Below, piece after piece: positions 8,276 to 16,383 of a stretch of 64,000 nucleotides of DNA; within the stretch, counting starts at the first letter, position 1; the number at the start of each line of letters is the position of its first letter. The position numbers and the translations under genes were made by a program. The stretch comes from Cellulomonas sp. KH9 (GTDB lineage: Bacteria > Actinomycetota > Actinomycetes > Actinomycetales > Cellulomonadaceae), in contig NZ_FOSE01000003.1 of assembly GCF_900114185.1 (NCBI RefSeq), positions 124,001 to 188,000 on the forward strand, in the 5' to 3' direction. The notes under the pieces are model-generated. The model was not told the origin of the DNA, made no database searches, and saw nothing but the letters and a program-made list of their open reading frames with translations.

Positions 8276-9295
8276 TCAGGCGGGGGCGGGTCCCGTGCTC
8301 GCGCGCACCCGCAGCTCGCTCGGGCGCGGCCCGGTGTCCCCGTCGGGGGTGCCGGCGATCACCGCGAGCAGCGCCTGCGCGCAGCGGCGCCCGAAGTCCC
8401 GCGGGTGGCGGTCCAGCGCCGTGACCGGCGGCGCCCCGATCTCGCACAGCAGCGAGTCGTCCCAGCTCACCACCGACAGCCGGCCGGGCACGTCGACCCC
8501 CTCGCGGGCGGCGGCCCGGACCACGCCCAGTGCCATGACGTCGTTCGACGCGACCCACGCGGTGGTCCCCGGCCCGTGCCGCAGCCGCTCGGTCGTCAGC
8601 CGCTCCGCCGTCCCCATCGTGTAGTCGCCCTCGACCGTCTCGACGGCCATGCCGGCGCGGTCCGCCGCCGCGCGCATCAGCTGGTCACGCCGCTGCTCGT
8701 GCAGCAGGCCCGACGGGCCCGCCAGGTGCACGATCCGCCGGTGGCCCAGGTCGCGCAGGTGCTCGACGACCCGGTCCGCGTCCCCGTGCTCGTCGGGCAC
8801 GACGGCGGGCAGCGCGGCACCCGGCTCCGCGGCGCCGTTGAGCACCGCCGGCAGGCCCAGGTGCCGCACCAGGGGGATGCGCGGGTCGTCGCGCCGCTGG
8901 TCGAAGATCATGACGCCGTCGACCCGCCGCTCACCCGCCCACCGCTCGTACACGGCCAGGTCACGGCCGGGCTCCGTGCCGACCATGCGCAGCAGCAGCC
9001 CGTACTCCGCCTCGATCAGCGCCGACTCGATGCCCGACAGCACGAGCATGTAGTACGGCTCGGTGCCCAGCAGGTCGGGGTCCCGCGACAGCACGAGGCC
9101 GACGACGCCGGTGCGCGCCCCCGACAGCGTCCGCGCCGACGAGCTGGGGTACCACTGCAGCTCGCGGGCCAGCGCCAGCACCCGCGCCCGCGTCTCCGCG
9201 CTCACGCCGGGCCGCCCGTTGAGCGCGTACGAGACCGACGCCTTGGACAGTCCCAGGCGCTGCGCGAGATCGCCGATGGTCACGCGCTCGGCCAT
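8276..9295 (-). CDS. LacI-family transcriptional regulator of the sugar importer
   Basis: 339-aa repressor. N-terminal helix-turn-helix and hinge: VTIGDLAQRLGLSKASVSYALNGRPGVS, shown here only as the segment at residues 5-32, with the hinge helix at SSSARTLSGART. A periplasmic-binding-protein-like effector domain follows (VGLVLSRDPDLLG, VPDEHGDADRVVEHLRDLGH, VVSWDDSLL). It probably binds a sugar and releases the operators located between its stop and the ABC binding-protein gene. Same strand and directly upstream of the importer. Its ATG has a TAGCAT box 6 nt upstream, suggesting its own leaderless promoter. Confidence 0.93.
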   Translation of the reverse strand: MAERVTIGDLAQRLGLSKASVSYALNGRPGVSAETRARVLALARELQWYPSSSARTLSGARTGVVGLVLSRDPDLLGTEPYYMLVLSGIESALIEAEYGLLLRMVGTEPGRDLAVYERWAGERRVDGVMIFDQRRDDPRIPLVRHLGLPAVLNGAAEPGAALPAVVPDEHGDADRVVEHLRDLGHRRIVHLAGPSGLLHEQRRDQLMRAAADRAGMAVETVEGDYTMGTAERLTTERLRHGPGTTAWVASNDVMALGVVRAAAREGVDVPGRLSVVSWDDSLLCEIGAPPVTALDRHPRDFGRRCAQALLAVIAGTPDGDTGPRPSELRVRASTGPAPA

Positions 9296-9301
9296 GGGGC
9301 G

Positions 9302-9307
9302 ATGCTA
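9302..9307 (-). promoter_or_regulatory. -10 box, leaderless promoter of lacI-family gene
   Basis: TAGCAT on the minus strand, 6 nt before the ATG at 9295; no ribosome-binding site. Confidence 0.5.
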
Positions 9308-9438
9308 CCGGGGGTCCGGGAGACCGGATCGGCGCGGAGCCTGCGGCCCGGCTGCGGCGGAGGGACCTCGCTCCCGGTGCCACGGACCGGTGTCCGGACC
9401 GCTCGCCGCCGGCACCCGACCCGCGGCAGACTCCTGGC

Positions 9439-9750
9439 ATGACCCCCAGGACCGCCACCCCCGCGCGGCTCGCCCGCGCGTTCGCCGCCGGCGCGCTCGC
9501 GGTCAACGCCGTCCCGCACGGCGTCGCCGGGTTGTCGGGCCGGCGGTTCACGTCGCCGTTCGCGCGACCGCCCGGGCGGGGCGACTCCCCGGCGCCCGTC
9601 AACGTGGTGTGGAGCGCCGTCAACGCCGGCGGCGCCGTGCTCCTCGCCAGGGGCACCCTGGCGGACGGCCGGGGAGCCGCGGCGTTCGGCGGGGGAGCCG
9701 TCGCGGTGGGGCTGCTGCTGTCGTGGTACTTCGAGCGGGTGCGTGGCTGA
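9439..9750 (+). CDS. Small hypothetical membrane protein
   Basis: 103 aa with an N-terminal hydrophobic stretch (ARAFAAGALAVNAVPHGVAG) and a C-terminal helix (GGGAVAVGLLLSWYFERVRG), plus a central hydrophobic stretch NVVWSAVNAGGAVLLA, suggesting three membrane passes. No recognised family. ATG start; the stop overlaps the next gene's GTG by 8 bp, so the two are probably co-translated. Confidence 0.65.
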   Translation: MTPRTATPARLARAFAAGALAVNAVPHGVAGLSGRRFTSPFARPPGRGDSPAPVNVVWSAVNAGGAVLLARGTLADGRGAAAFGGGAVAVGLLLSWYFERVRG

Positions 9751-10399
9751 GGTGCGCGACACCGGGTGCGGGACGACGTCCCGCACCGTGGCGAGCGTCC
9801 GCGTCGTCGTGGGGTCCGCGGTGCTCGGGGTGCTCGCCGCGTCCTACGCCGAGCAGCGGGCGGCCGGGCGCGGGGCGCTCGTCGACTTCCTCGGGTACTT
9901 CACCAACCTGACGAGCCTGGCCACCGGCGTGCTCCTGGTCGCGACGGGCGCCCTCGCGCTCACCGGCCGGCGCGTCCCGGCGTGGCTGACGGTCGCCCGC
10001 GCCGTGGCGACGGCGTGCCTGCTGGTCGTCGCGCTGGTGTCCAACGTGCTCGCACCGGGTGCGGGCGGGGCGTCGCCGTGGGTGACCGCCGTCCTGCACG
10101 TCGTGTTCCCGTGCCTCGTCGTGCTCGACTGGCTGGTCGTGGCCGACCGCCCGTCGCTGCCGTGGCACCGGCTGTGGCTCGTGCTGCCGTACCCCGTGCT
10201 CTGGCTGGGCGTCGTGCTGACCCGCCGCCGCACCGACGGCTGGGTGCCGTACGGGTTCCTGCTGCCCGAGCGGGGGCTCGGGTCGCTCGTGCTGCACGTG
10301 GTCGGGCTGCTGATCGGTCTGCTCGGGGCCGGGGCGCTGGTGTGGGCGGTCAGCGGGACCCGGGGGCTGTGGCCGAGGCGTCCGCCCGCGACGACCTGA
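9743..10399 (+). CDS. Pr6Pr-family (FAR-17a/AIG1-like) membrane protein
   Basis: 218 aa, about six membrane helices. The segment LVDFLGYFTNLTSLATGVLL with the conserved YFTNLT motif, and the later VLHVVFPCLVVLDWL and LPYPVLWL, resemble the Pr6Pr family of six-helix proteins of unknown function related to FAR-17a/AIG1. GTG 9743 overlaps the preceding gene's stop; an in-frame GTG at 9752 is an alternative. Family call rests on remembered motifs, not a search. Confidence 0.7.
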   Translation: MAEVRDTGCGTTSRTVASVRVVVGSAVLGVLAASYAEQRAAGRGALVDFLGYFTNLTSLATGVLLVATGALALTGRRVPAWLTVARAVATACLLVVALVSNVLAPGAGGASPWVTAVLHVVFPCLVVLDWLVVADRPSLPWHRLWLVLPYPVLWLGVVLTRRRTDGWVPYGFLLPERGLGSLVLHVVGLLIGLLGAGALVWAVSGTRGLWPRRPPATT

Positions 10400-10428
10400 C
10401 GGGCCGACCGGCCGCGCCGTCCGACCGC

Positions 10429-10434
10429 TACGGT
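10429..10434 (+). promoter_or_regulatory. -10 box, leaderless promoter of methyltransferase
   Basis: TACGGT, 6 nt before the ATG at 10441, without a ribosome-binding site. Confidence 0.5.
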
Positions 10435-10440
10435 CACCGG

Positions 10441-11217
10441 ATGGGACTGCGACAGCTCGCGTGGCGCGCGTGCTACGAGCTGCTCGGCGCGCGCGTGCGG
10501 CAGCCGGCGTGGACGTTCATGAACTACGGGTTCGCACCGCTCGACCCCACCGTGGCGCCGCTCGCGCTCGACCCGGCCGACGAGCCCGACCGCTACGGCG
10601 TCCAGCTCTACGCGCACGTCCTCGACGGCGTCGCCGTCGCCGGTGCCGACGTCCTGGAGATCGGGTCCGGGCGCGGCGGGGGAACGTCGTGGGTCGCCCG
10701 CGCGCTGGCGCCCGCGACGACGACCGGTGTCGACCTGGCCGCGTCCGCGGTGCGGCTCAGCCGGCGGCAGCGCCGCGGCCCGGGGCTGCGGTTCGTGCAG
10801 GGGGACGCGCTCGCGCTGCCGTTCGCCGACGCGTCGTTCGACGTCGTCCTCAACGTCGAGTCGTCGCACTGCTACCCCTCGACCGAGAGGTTCGTCGCCG
10901 AGGTGCACCGGGTGCTGCGCCCGGGCGGCACGTTCGCCTGGGCCGACTTCCGCCCCGCTGCCGAGGTCGCGACGACCCGGGCGCAGCTGCGCTCGAGCGG
11001 GCTCGTCCCGGTCCGTGAGGACGACGTCACCGCCGAGGTCGTGCACGCGCTCGGTCTGGACGGTGCGCGGCGCGCGGAGCTGGTGCGGACGTGGATCCCG
11101 CGCGTCGCGCAGCGGGCGTTCCGTCCGTTCGCGGCCCTCGACGGGACGGGCCCGCACGAGCGCTTCGCCACGGGCGCGACGCGGTACCTGTCGGCGCAGC
11201 TGGTGCGGGTGGGCTGA
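10441..11217 (+). CDS. Class I SAM-dependent methyltransferase
   Basis: 258-aa methyltransferase. Motif I VLEIGSGRGGGTSWVA (around residues 72-87) binds S-adenosylmethionine; motif II acid in TGVDLAASAV; post-I GDALALPFADASFDVV; motif III VLRPGGTFAWADF. The N-terminal WTFMNYGF and overall length recall the mycobacterial phthiotriol dimycocerosate methyltransferase group, but the acceptor here is unknown. ATG 10441 chosen for the leaderless box 6 nt upstream; the open frame continues upstream through other genes but without coding evidence. Confidence 0.88.
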   Translation: MGLRQLAWRACYELLGARVRQPAWTFMNYGFAPLDPTVAPLALDPADEPDRYGVQLYAHVLDGVAVAGADVLEIGSGRGGGTSWVARALAPATTTGVDLAASAVRLSRRQRRGPGLRFVQGDALALPFADASFDVVLNVESSHCYPSTERFVAEVHRVLRPGGTFAWADFRPAAEVATTRAQLRSSGLVPVREDDVTAEVVHALGLDGARRAELVRTWIPRVAQRAFRPFAALDGTGPHERFATGATRYLSAQLVRVG

Positions 11218-11315
11218 GCCCGGCGGCCGCGGCTGTGGCTGCAGGGCGGCTCCGCGTCGACAGGCCGGTCCCCGACGGCTCCGCCCGCAGGAGCGGGAGC
11301 CGGGGGTCAGGCACG

Positions 11316-11462
11316 CAGGAGGTCCTCGACCGGGCCGAGGTCGACGACGCCGCTGCCGGCTGCACGCTCGCCGCGGGCCGGCGCCAGCGCACCACCCGTG
11401 CCGGGCACTTCCTGGCCGAGGAGGCGCCGCGGGAGGTCGTGGCGACGCTGCGCGCGCGCTGA
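11316..11462 (+). pseudogene. Remnant of an alpha/beta-hydrolase (C-terminal end only)
   Basis: The frame ending in TGA at 11460-11462 translates to a tail containing TTRAGHFLAEEAPREVVATL, which matches the C-terminal catalytic-His region (GHFLxEEAP) of haloacetate dehalogenase/epoxide-hydrolase-like alpha/beta-hydrolases. Nothing upstream in this frame gives the nucleophile elbow or the rest of the fold; the preceding gene is an unrelated methyltransferase. About 45-50 codons survive, no start is evident. A decayed gene left between two intact ones is the simplest reading. Confidence 0.5.
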
Positions 11463-11463
11463 C

Positions 11464-11688
11464 TCACAGCAGCGTGATCAGCCCCAGCACCCCGACCGCG
11501 GTGCCCAGCGCCAGCGACACGGCGACGAGCACCAGGTGGACCGTGAAGAAGCGGGTGACGCGGCCGTCGGCGTCGCGCGCCCGCGGGTCGGCGGACACGC
11601 GCTGCCAGAACCGGGGCCACACGACGAGGTTCCACACCCCGGCCACGAGCAGGACCACAGACCAGACGACAGGGAGCTCCACGGCCAC
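11464..11688 (-). CDS. SCO4848-family small membrane protein
   Basis: 74 aa with two membrane helices (VVWSVVLLVAGVWNLVVWP and FTVHLVLVAVSLALGTAVGV) separated by a charged loop containing RVSADPRARDADGRVTRF. The GVWNLVVWPRF motif is typical of the short actinobacterial SCO4848 family, whose role is unknown. GTG start; the length equals that of the family. Confidence 0.78.
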   Translation of the reverse strand: MAVELPVVWSVVLLVAGVWNLVVWPRFWQRVSADPRARDADGRVTRFFTVHLVLVAVSLALGTAVGVLGLITLL

Positions 11689-11754
11689 GATCGTGGCACA
11701 CGGGGTCCGACGGTCGGGACCGGCGTTCGGCTCCCGTCGCGCGGGCGGCGCCGC

Positions 11755-12744
11755 TCAGCGCTCGCGGGCCTGCAGCCGGACGTTCGGCAGCTCGGGTGCG
11801 GGCAGCGCCGGCCCGTCGTAGCCCTGCACCTCGCCGAACCGGCCGAGCCCGTCGGTGCCCCCGGCGATCGCGGCCTGCCACTGCGCGCGGGCCTCGACGA
11901 CCTCGTCGTGCGTGCGCCCGACGAAGTTCCACCACATGAGCACCGGCTCGGTGAACGGCGTGCCACCGATGAGCACGGCGCGCACCGGGGTGTCGCCGGC
12001 CTCCAGCGCGAGCACGTCCCGGCCGGGCGGGGCGTAGGCCAACCACGACGGCGCCACGTCGTGCCCCTCGAAGCGGAGGTCCCCGGTGTCGACCAGGACA
12101 CCGTGCTCGAACGACGCGTCGACCGGGAGCGTCACGCGGGCGCCGGCGGGCAGGTCGACCTGTGCGGCGACCAGCGGGGTGTGGGCGCGCGCCGGCGACG
12201 CGACGCCACCCAGTGCGCCCATGAACACCCGGACGACGGCACCGTCGAGCGTGAACGTCGGGACGTCGGCGACGTGGTCGAACGCGCGCTCACCGTGCCG
12301 TGCGGACTCCGGCAGGGCCGTCCACAGCTGCACGCCGTGCAGCACGGGGCGGTCCGGGAACAGCGCGGGCGTCGCCTCCTCGCTGTGGCAGATGCCGCGC
12401 CCGGCCGTCATGAGGTTGAGCTGCCCGGGCTCGACCACCTGCTCCGAGCCCAGCGCGTCACGGTGCAGCACGGCACCCTCGAACAGCCACGTGACGGTCT
12501 GCAGCCCGGTGTGCGGGTGCGGGGGCACGTCCATGCCGCCGGTCGCCGCGACGTCGTCGGGCCCGTAGTGGTCCGCGAAGCAGAACGGGCCGACCAGCGA
12601 GCGCGCCCGCGACGGCAGCGTGCGGCGCACCGTCATCGCCCGCGGGCCGCCCAGCGGCACGTCGCGGGGCTCGACGAGCTCCACGTCGGCGGCCGGGCCG
12701 GCGGCGCACACCTGCTCGTCGGGGTGCGGGTCCAGGTTGGTCAC
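11755..12744 (-). CDS. Pirin-family protein
   Basis: 329-aa bicupin. The N-terminal cupin holds the metal-binding set: PPHPHTGLQTVTWLFEG provides two histidines, NLMTAGRGICHSEEA provides the third histidine and a glutamate. The C-terminal cupin begins near PLVAAQVDLPAGARVTLP and includes VLMWWNFVGRT, a family hallmark. Bacterial pirins act as quercetin 2,3-dioxygenases or as redox-dependent regulatory partners; which applies here is not visible. GTG 12744 with TAGCCT 6 nt upstream; divergent from the next gene across 64 bp. Confidence 0.93.
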   Translation of the reverse strand: MTNLDPHPDEQVCAAGPAADVELVEPRDVPLGGPRAMTVRRTLPSRARSLVGPFCFADHYGPDDVAATGGMDVPPHPHTGLQTVTWLFEGAVLHRDALGSEQVVEPGQLNLMTAGRGICHSEEATPALFPDRPVLHGVQLWTALPESARHGERAFDHVADVPTFTLDGAVVRVFMGALGGVASPARAHTPLVAAQVDLPAGARVTLPVDASFEHGVLVDTGDLRFEGHDVAPSWLAYAPPGRDVLALEAGDTPVRAVLIGGTPFTEPVLMWWNFVGRTHDEVVEARAQWQAAIAGGTDGLGRFGEVQGYDGPALPAPELPNVRLQARER

Positions 12745-12750
12745 GCGGTC

Positions 12751-12756
12751 AGGCTA
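12751..12756 (-). promoter_or_regulatory. -10 box, leaderless promoter of pirin gene
   Basis: TAGCCT on the minus strand, 6 nt before the GTG at 12744. Confidence 0.5.
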
Positions 12757-12795
12757 CGGGCGGCGCGCCGCTGGGGGGCGACCGGCGCGGGTCGG

Positions 12796-12801
12796 TACGG
12801 T
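12796..12801 (+). promoter_or_regulatory. -10 box, leaderless promoter of 12809 gene
   Basis: TACGGT on the plus strand, 7 nt before the ATG at 12809; divergent with the pirin promoter 40 bp away. Confidence 0.5.
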
Positions 12802-12808
12802 CGCGCGC

Positions 12809-13510
12809 ATGTCCGGGTCGGAGGTGCTGCGTCGCGCCGGTGCACGCTGGGACGACGGGCCGGGCGCCGGGGAGTGGATCGCGCCCCTGCTCGGCGAGCT
12901 CGGCGCGAGCGTGGGGGACGCGGTGCCGCTCGGGTACGAGGCGTACGCGGTGGTGCCGCTGTTCCCCCAGGGTGCGGAGCACGACGACGAGCCGGTCGAC
13001 GGGTACGTGGCGCTGGCACGGCTGCTCGACGCGCTCGCGCCGGCCACCGGGGACCAGCCCGTGCACTGCGGGCTGTGGGAGGGATTCGGCTTCCTGTTCG
13101 ACCACGGCGCCGACCCCCGCCACGCGCCCGGCATGGGCGTCGGCATCGGGTGGGACCCGGCCGGTCCCGTACCGGACGCCGCCGAGATCGCCCGTGCGCG
13201 GGCCGAGGGGGAGGAGGCGATGGCCGCACGCCGCCTCGAGCGCCCCGCCGCCGAGCCGCTGGACCTGCCCCACCGGGCCTACCACCTGTGGACGGGACCG
13301 CTGCGCGCCGCACTCGCGCTGCGGGACCTGCCCGGTGACGCACCGTCGCTGATCTGGCCCGAGGACCGGTCCTGGTTCGTCGGCGTGCCGATCTACACGC
13401 GCGAGGTCGCGGTGGGGGCGTCGGGGGCCGTCGTCGACGCGCTCCTGGCGGACCGAGGGCTCGACGCGCGCCGTGCCGTGCCCGGCGACGTGCTCGACAT
13501 CGACGACTGA
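12809..13510 (+). CDS. Hypothetical cytoplasmic protein, 233 aa
   Basis: Not recognised. An acidic soluble protein without signal peptide or membrane segment. Notable stretches: an N-terminal WDDGPGAGEWIAPLLGEL, the aromatic motif CGLWEGFGFLFDHG, the central LPHRAYHLWTGPLRAAL, and a C-terminal block with LIWPEDRSWFVGVPIYTREV, the last looking like a conserved strand-turn-strand unit. Codon bias matches its neighbours, and the ATG fits a leaderless promoter (TACGGT 7 nt upstream), so the gene is real. It is divergent from pirin and co-oriented with the reductase 98 bp downstream. Confidence 0.72.
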   Translation: MSGSEVLRRAGARWDDGPGAGEWIAPLLGELGASVGDAVPLGYEAYAVVPLFPQGAEHDDEPVDGYVALARLLDALAPATGDQPVHCGLWEGFGFLFDHGADPRHAPGMGVGIGWDPAGPVPDAAEIARARAEGEEAMAARRLERPAAEPLDLPHRAYHLWTGPLRAALALRDLPGDAPSLIWPEDRSWFVGVPIYTREVAVGASGAVVDALLADRGLDARRAVPGDVLDIDD

Positions 13511-13608
13511 CCGGGACCCGACGCGGCCGCACCCGCACGCCCGACCCCGATGAGTCCGGGCCGTCGCGGCGGTCAGACCCGGGACCGCACCCGACCGGAG
13601 GTACCCCC

Positions 13609-14217
13609 ATGGCGACCGTCGTCTCGACCCTGTTCATCTCGCTCGACGGGGTGGCGGAGATCGACCCCGAGTGGCACTTCCCGTACTTCGACGAGCAGAT
13701 GGGCGCAGCCGTCGGGGAGGACTACGAGGACGTCGACGTGCTGGTCCTGGGCCGTGTCACGTACGACTCGTTCGCCGGGGCGTGGCCGGACCGGGAGGCG
13801 GCCGGGGGTGAGGACGCGGCGTTCGCCAAGGACCTCGGTGACGTGCGCAAGCTCGTCGCGACCCGCGGCGAGCAGGACCTCGGGTGGCGCAACGTCGAGC
13901 GCACCGCGGACGTGGTCGGCGCCGTCCGGGCGCTGAAGGACGACGCGGCGACGGGCAAGGTGCTGGTCGCCGGCTCGATCTCGGTGGTCCGTCAGCTGCT
14001 CGACGCGGGCCTGCTCGACGAGCTGCGGCTGTTCGTCCACCCCGTCGCGGCGCGCACGGGGGAGCGGCTGTTCGCCGCGGCCGGCACGTACCAGCCGTTC
14101 GCGCTGCTGCGCTGCGTGGCGCTGCCGCGCGGGGTGCTGCGGGTGGTCTACGCCCCGGCCGCGCTGCCGAGCGAGGCCACGTACGACGACGCGAAGGAGC
14201 ACCTGCCGGAGTCGTGA
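13609..14217 (+). CDS. RibD C-terminal/dihydrofolate reductase-family protein
   Basis: 202-aa NADPH-dependent reductase-like protein. Typical features are the N-terminal strand TLFISLDGVAEIDPEWHFP, the central VLGRVTYDSFAGAWP (family GRxTYExF), and VLVAGSISVVRQLLDAGLLDEL followed by LFVHPVAARTGERLF. These small RibD_C proteins are usually of unassigned substrate in actinobacteria, so folate or riboflavin function should not be assumed. ATG 13609 is preceded by GGAGG at good spacing. A likely terminator follows the stop. Confidence 0.88.
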   Translation: MATVVSTLFISLDGVAEIDPEWHFPYFDEQMGAAVGEDYEDVDVLVLGRVTYDSFAGAWPDREAAGGEDAAFAKDLGDVRKLVATRGEQDLGWRNVERTADVVGAVRALKDDAATGKVLVAGSISVVRQLLDAGLLDELRLFVHPVAARTGERLFAAAGTYQPFALLRCVALPRGVLRVVYAPAALPSEATYDDAKEHLPES

Positions 14218-14221
14218 GCGA

Positions 14222-14252
14222 CCGGCCCTGCTCCCGGCCGGCAGCGGGCCGG
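14222..14252. terminator. Stem-loop between convergent genes
   Basis: CCGGCCC (14222-14228) pairs with GGGCCGG (14246-14252), extended imperfectly inward. Placed between the convergent reductase and glycosyltransferase stops; no T-run, as common in this GC range. Confidence 0.4.
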
Positions 14253-14254
14253 GA

Positions 14255-14989
14255 TCAGACCCGGAGCAGCGTCGCCCGCAGGTGGCCCGCGTACCCGCCC
14301 GGGGTGCGGCCCGCCGCGCGACCCGACGTGCGCACGTCGACCGCGTCGGACGCGACGACGCGCGCACCGGTCGCGCGCAGCCGCGCCACCAGGTCGACGT
14401 CCTCGTGCTCCGGTGCGGGCACGAACCCGCCCGCCCGCAGGTACGCCGACGCCCGCACGCCGAGGTTGGCGCCGTGGACGTGGCCGTTGGGCCGGCCGGG
14501 CACGTGGGTCGCGCGCCACGCGGCCCACTGCGCCGGAGTGAGGTCGGCGGGGTCGGGGTGCACCGTCCCCACCACGACGTCGGCCCCCGTGTCCGCCAGG
14601 CGCACGTGCTGGACCAGCCAGTCCGCGGTGACCACCGAGTCGGCGTCGGTGCAGGCCAGCCACGTGGCCGCCGGGTCGGTGGGTCCGGCGGCGAGGGCCG
14701 CGGCCACACCGGTGCGGCGGGCGCGGCCCACGTCGCCCGCGTCGAGGTGCAGGACCCGCACACCGCTGTCGGCCCCGGCGGCCACCCGCGCCCCCACGTG
14801 CCGCGCGACGACCTCCGCGCTGCCGTCCCGGCAGGCGTCGAGCACGACCACGACGTCCACGGTGCAGCCGCCCCGGGCCAGCAGCGCGTCGCGCGCCGCA
14901 CCCAGCGCCGCCAGGCACCGGCCCAGCAGCACCTCCTCGTCGCGCACCGGTACGACGACGGCCACGTGCGTCACGGGTGCGGCGCTCAC
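14255..14989 (-). CDS. Glycosyltransferase family 2
   Basis: 244-aa GT-A fold enzyme. N-terminal THVAVVVPVRDEEVLLGRCL is the nucleotide-sugar binding start; VVVVLDACRDGSAEV and CTDADSVV (the DxD-type metal site) follow, and GANLGVRASAYLRAGGF plus EHEDVDLVARL is the acceptor-side ED motif region. No membrane helices. Its GTG overlaps the upstream PIG-L/methyltransferase stop as GTGA, making it the last gene of a three-gene coupled operon. Sugar and acceptor unknown; the partners suggest modification of an amino-sugar or lipid-linked small molecule (inference). Confidence 0.88.
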   Translation of the reverse strand: MSAAPVTHVAVVVPVRDEEVLLGRCLAALGAARDALLARGGCTVDVVVVLDACRDGSAEVVARHVGARVAAGADSGVRVLHLDAGDVGRARRTGVAAALAAGPTDPAATWLACTDADSVVTADWLVQHVRLADTGADVVVGTVHPDPADLTPAQWAAWRATHVPGRPNGHVHGANLGVRASAYLRAGGFVPAPEHEDVDLVARLRATGARVVASDAVDVRTSGRAAGRTPGGYAGHLRATLLRV

Positions 14990-16383
14990 CGCAGCCCCGT
15001 GCGCTCGGCGACGGACCGCGGGTCGTGGCTCCACACGTCCAGCAGCAGGTCGGTCTCGCGGTGCTCGACGAGGTGCGCCAGCCCCGCGTCCTGCGCGGCC
15101 CGCGCCAGGGCGCGGTGCACGGCGTCCCCGGACAGCGGGTAGTCCGCCACGGGGTGCCGCCAGTGGCAGGCCAGCAGCGTCCCGCCGCCCGCGAGCCGGG
15201 TCAGCAGGTCGGGCAGCGCCCGGGTCAGGTCGGCCCGCGACAGGTAGTAGCCGACCTCGGAGAGCACGACCAGGTCGAACGGCCCGCCGGGCAGCGCGTC
15301 GTCGCCCGTCCCGCCCAGCGCGCCGCGCACGAGGTCGACGTGCGGGGCGTCGAGCAGGCGCTCGCGGGCGCGCTCCAGGGCGGCGTCGGTCACGTCGGTG
15401 CCCGTGAGCGCGTCGCACCTGGTCGCGAGCTCGGCCGTGAGGACGCCGATCGAGCACCCGACCTCCAGGGCGCGCGCGTACCGGGCGTCGGGCAGCGCCG
15501 CGAGCGTCAGCGCACGCTTGCGCGCCTCGTACGGGCGGTCGGTGAAGCCCCACGGGTCGGCGTGCCGGGCGTAGGTCGCGTCGAAGTACGTGGCCGGCAG
15601 GCTCGCGCGCTCGACCGTGCCGTCGCCGTGCGCAGCGGCCCGGTGCACGACGAACGGCTCGACGTCCCGGTCGAACGTCCGCAGGAACCGCGGGTGCAGC
15701 ACCGGTGCGTCCGCCGGGTGCTCGGACAGCGGCTGCACCTGCGTCTCGTGGGCCGCGACCGCCCGCTGCTTGAGGAGGACCGCGTGGTCGGACAGCGGCA
15801 GCACCCGCAGGTCGTCCCACGGCACGGCGGGGTGGTCGGGCGTCGCCCAGTGCCACAGCCACAGCGGCGCCTCGACGAGCGTGCAGCCCAGCTCGTCGGC
15901 GAGCGCGGCGCAGACCTCCGCGAGGACACGGTGGTCCCGGTGGCCGTCGCCGCGCCACGTGGTGACGAGCGTGCGGACCGGCGCGCCGGCGGTCAGGAGC
16001 GTGCGCAGGTCGCCGGTCACGCGCTCGCGGACCTCCCGCAGGGTCCCGTCCACGTGGCCCAGCAGGGTCACGGCGGACGCCGGCGACAGGATCTCGACCG
16101 CCGCGCGCACCTCGTCGACCCGGCGCCGCGCCAGCGTGGTCGGGTCGAGCGTCGGGGAGCCGGGGTGCGAGCCGCTGCCGTCCGTGACGACGACGACGTC
16201 GGCCGGGCGCCCGACCGCGGCGAGCTCGGCCAGCAGCCCACCGGCGGTGAGGGTCTCGTCGTCGGGGTGCGCCGCGACCAGCACGGTGCGCCCCTCGCGC
16301 GGCAGGGGCCAGGCCGCCAGCGCGGCCAGCGGCTCGTCCCAGACGTGCGGCGCGGTGCCCGGTGCGCGGCCGTCGAACGTCAC
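14986..16383 (-). CDS. Fused PIG-L deacetylase and class I SAM methyltransferase
   Basis: 465 aa in two halves. Residues about 30-230 are a LmbE/PIG-L zinc deacetylase: VLVAAHPDDETLTAGG carries the AHPDDE metal motif, RRRVDEVRAAVEIL the family helix, and GDGHRDHRVLAE the third metal site; this family removes acetyl groups from GlcNAc-linked substrates. Residues about 280-450 are a NodS-like methyltransferase with ALEVGCSIGVLTAELA (SAM motif I) and LVVLSEVGYYLSRADL. GTG 16383 was chosen over GTG 16386 because it overlaps the preceding stop as GTGA. A fusion suggests successive deacetylation and methylation of one product. Confidence 0.9.
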   Translation of the reverse strand: MTFDGRAPGTAPHVWDEPLAALAAWPLPREGRTVLVAAHPDDETLTAGGLLAELAAVGRPADVVVVTDGSGSHPGSPTLDPTTLARRRVDEVRAAVEILSPASAVTLLGHVDGTLREVRERVTGDLRTLLTAGAPVRTLVTTWRGDGHRDHRVLAEVCAALADELGCTLVEAPLWLWHWATPDHPAVPWDDLRVLPLSDHAVLLKQRAVAAHETQVQPLSEHPADAPVLHPRFLRTFDRDVEPFVVHRAAAHGDGTVERASLPATYFDATYARHADPWGFTDRPYEARKRALTLAALPDARYARALEVGCSIGVLTAELATRCDALTGTDVTDAALERARERLLDAPHVDLVRGALGGTGDDALPGGPFDLVVLSEVGYYLSRADLTRALPDLLTRLAGGGTLLACHWRHPVADYPLSGDAVHRALARAAQDAGLAHLVEHRETDLLLDVWSHDPRSVAERTGLR

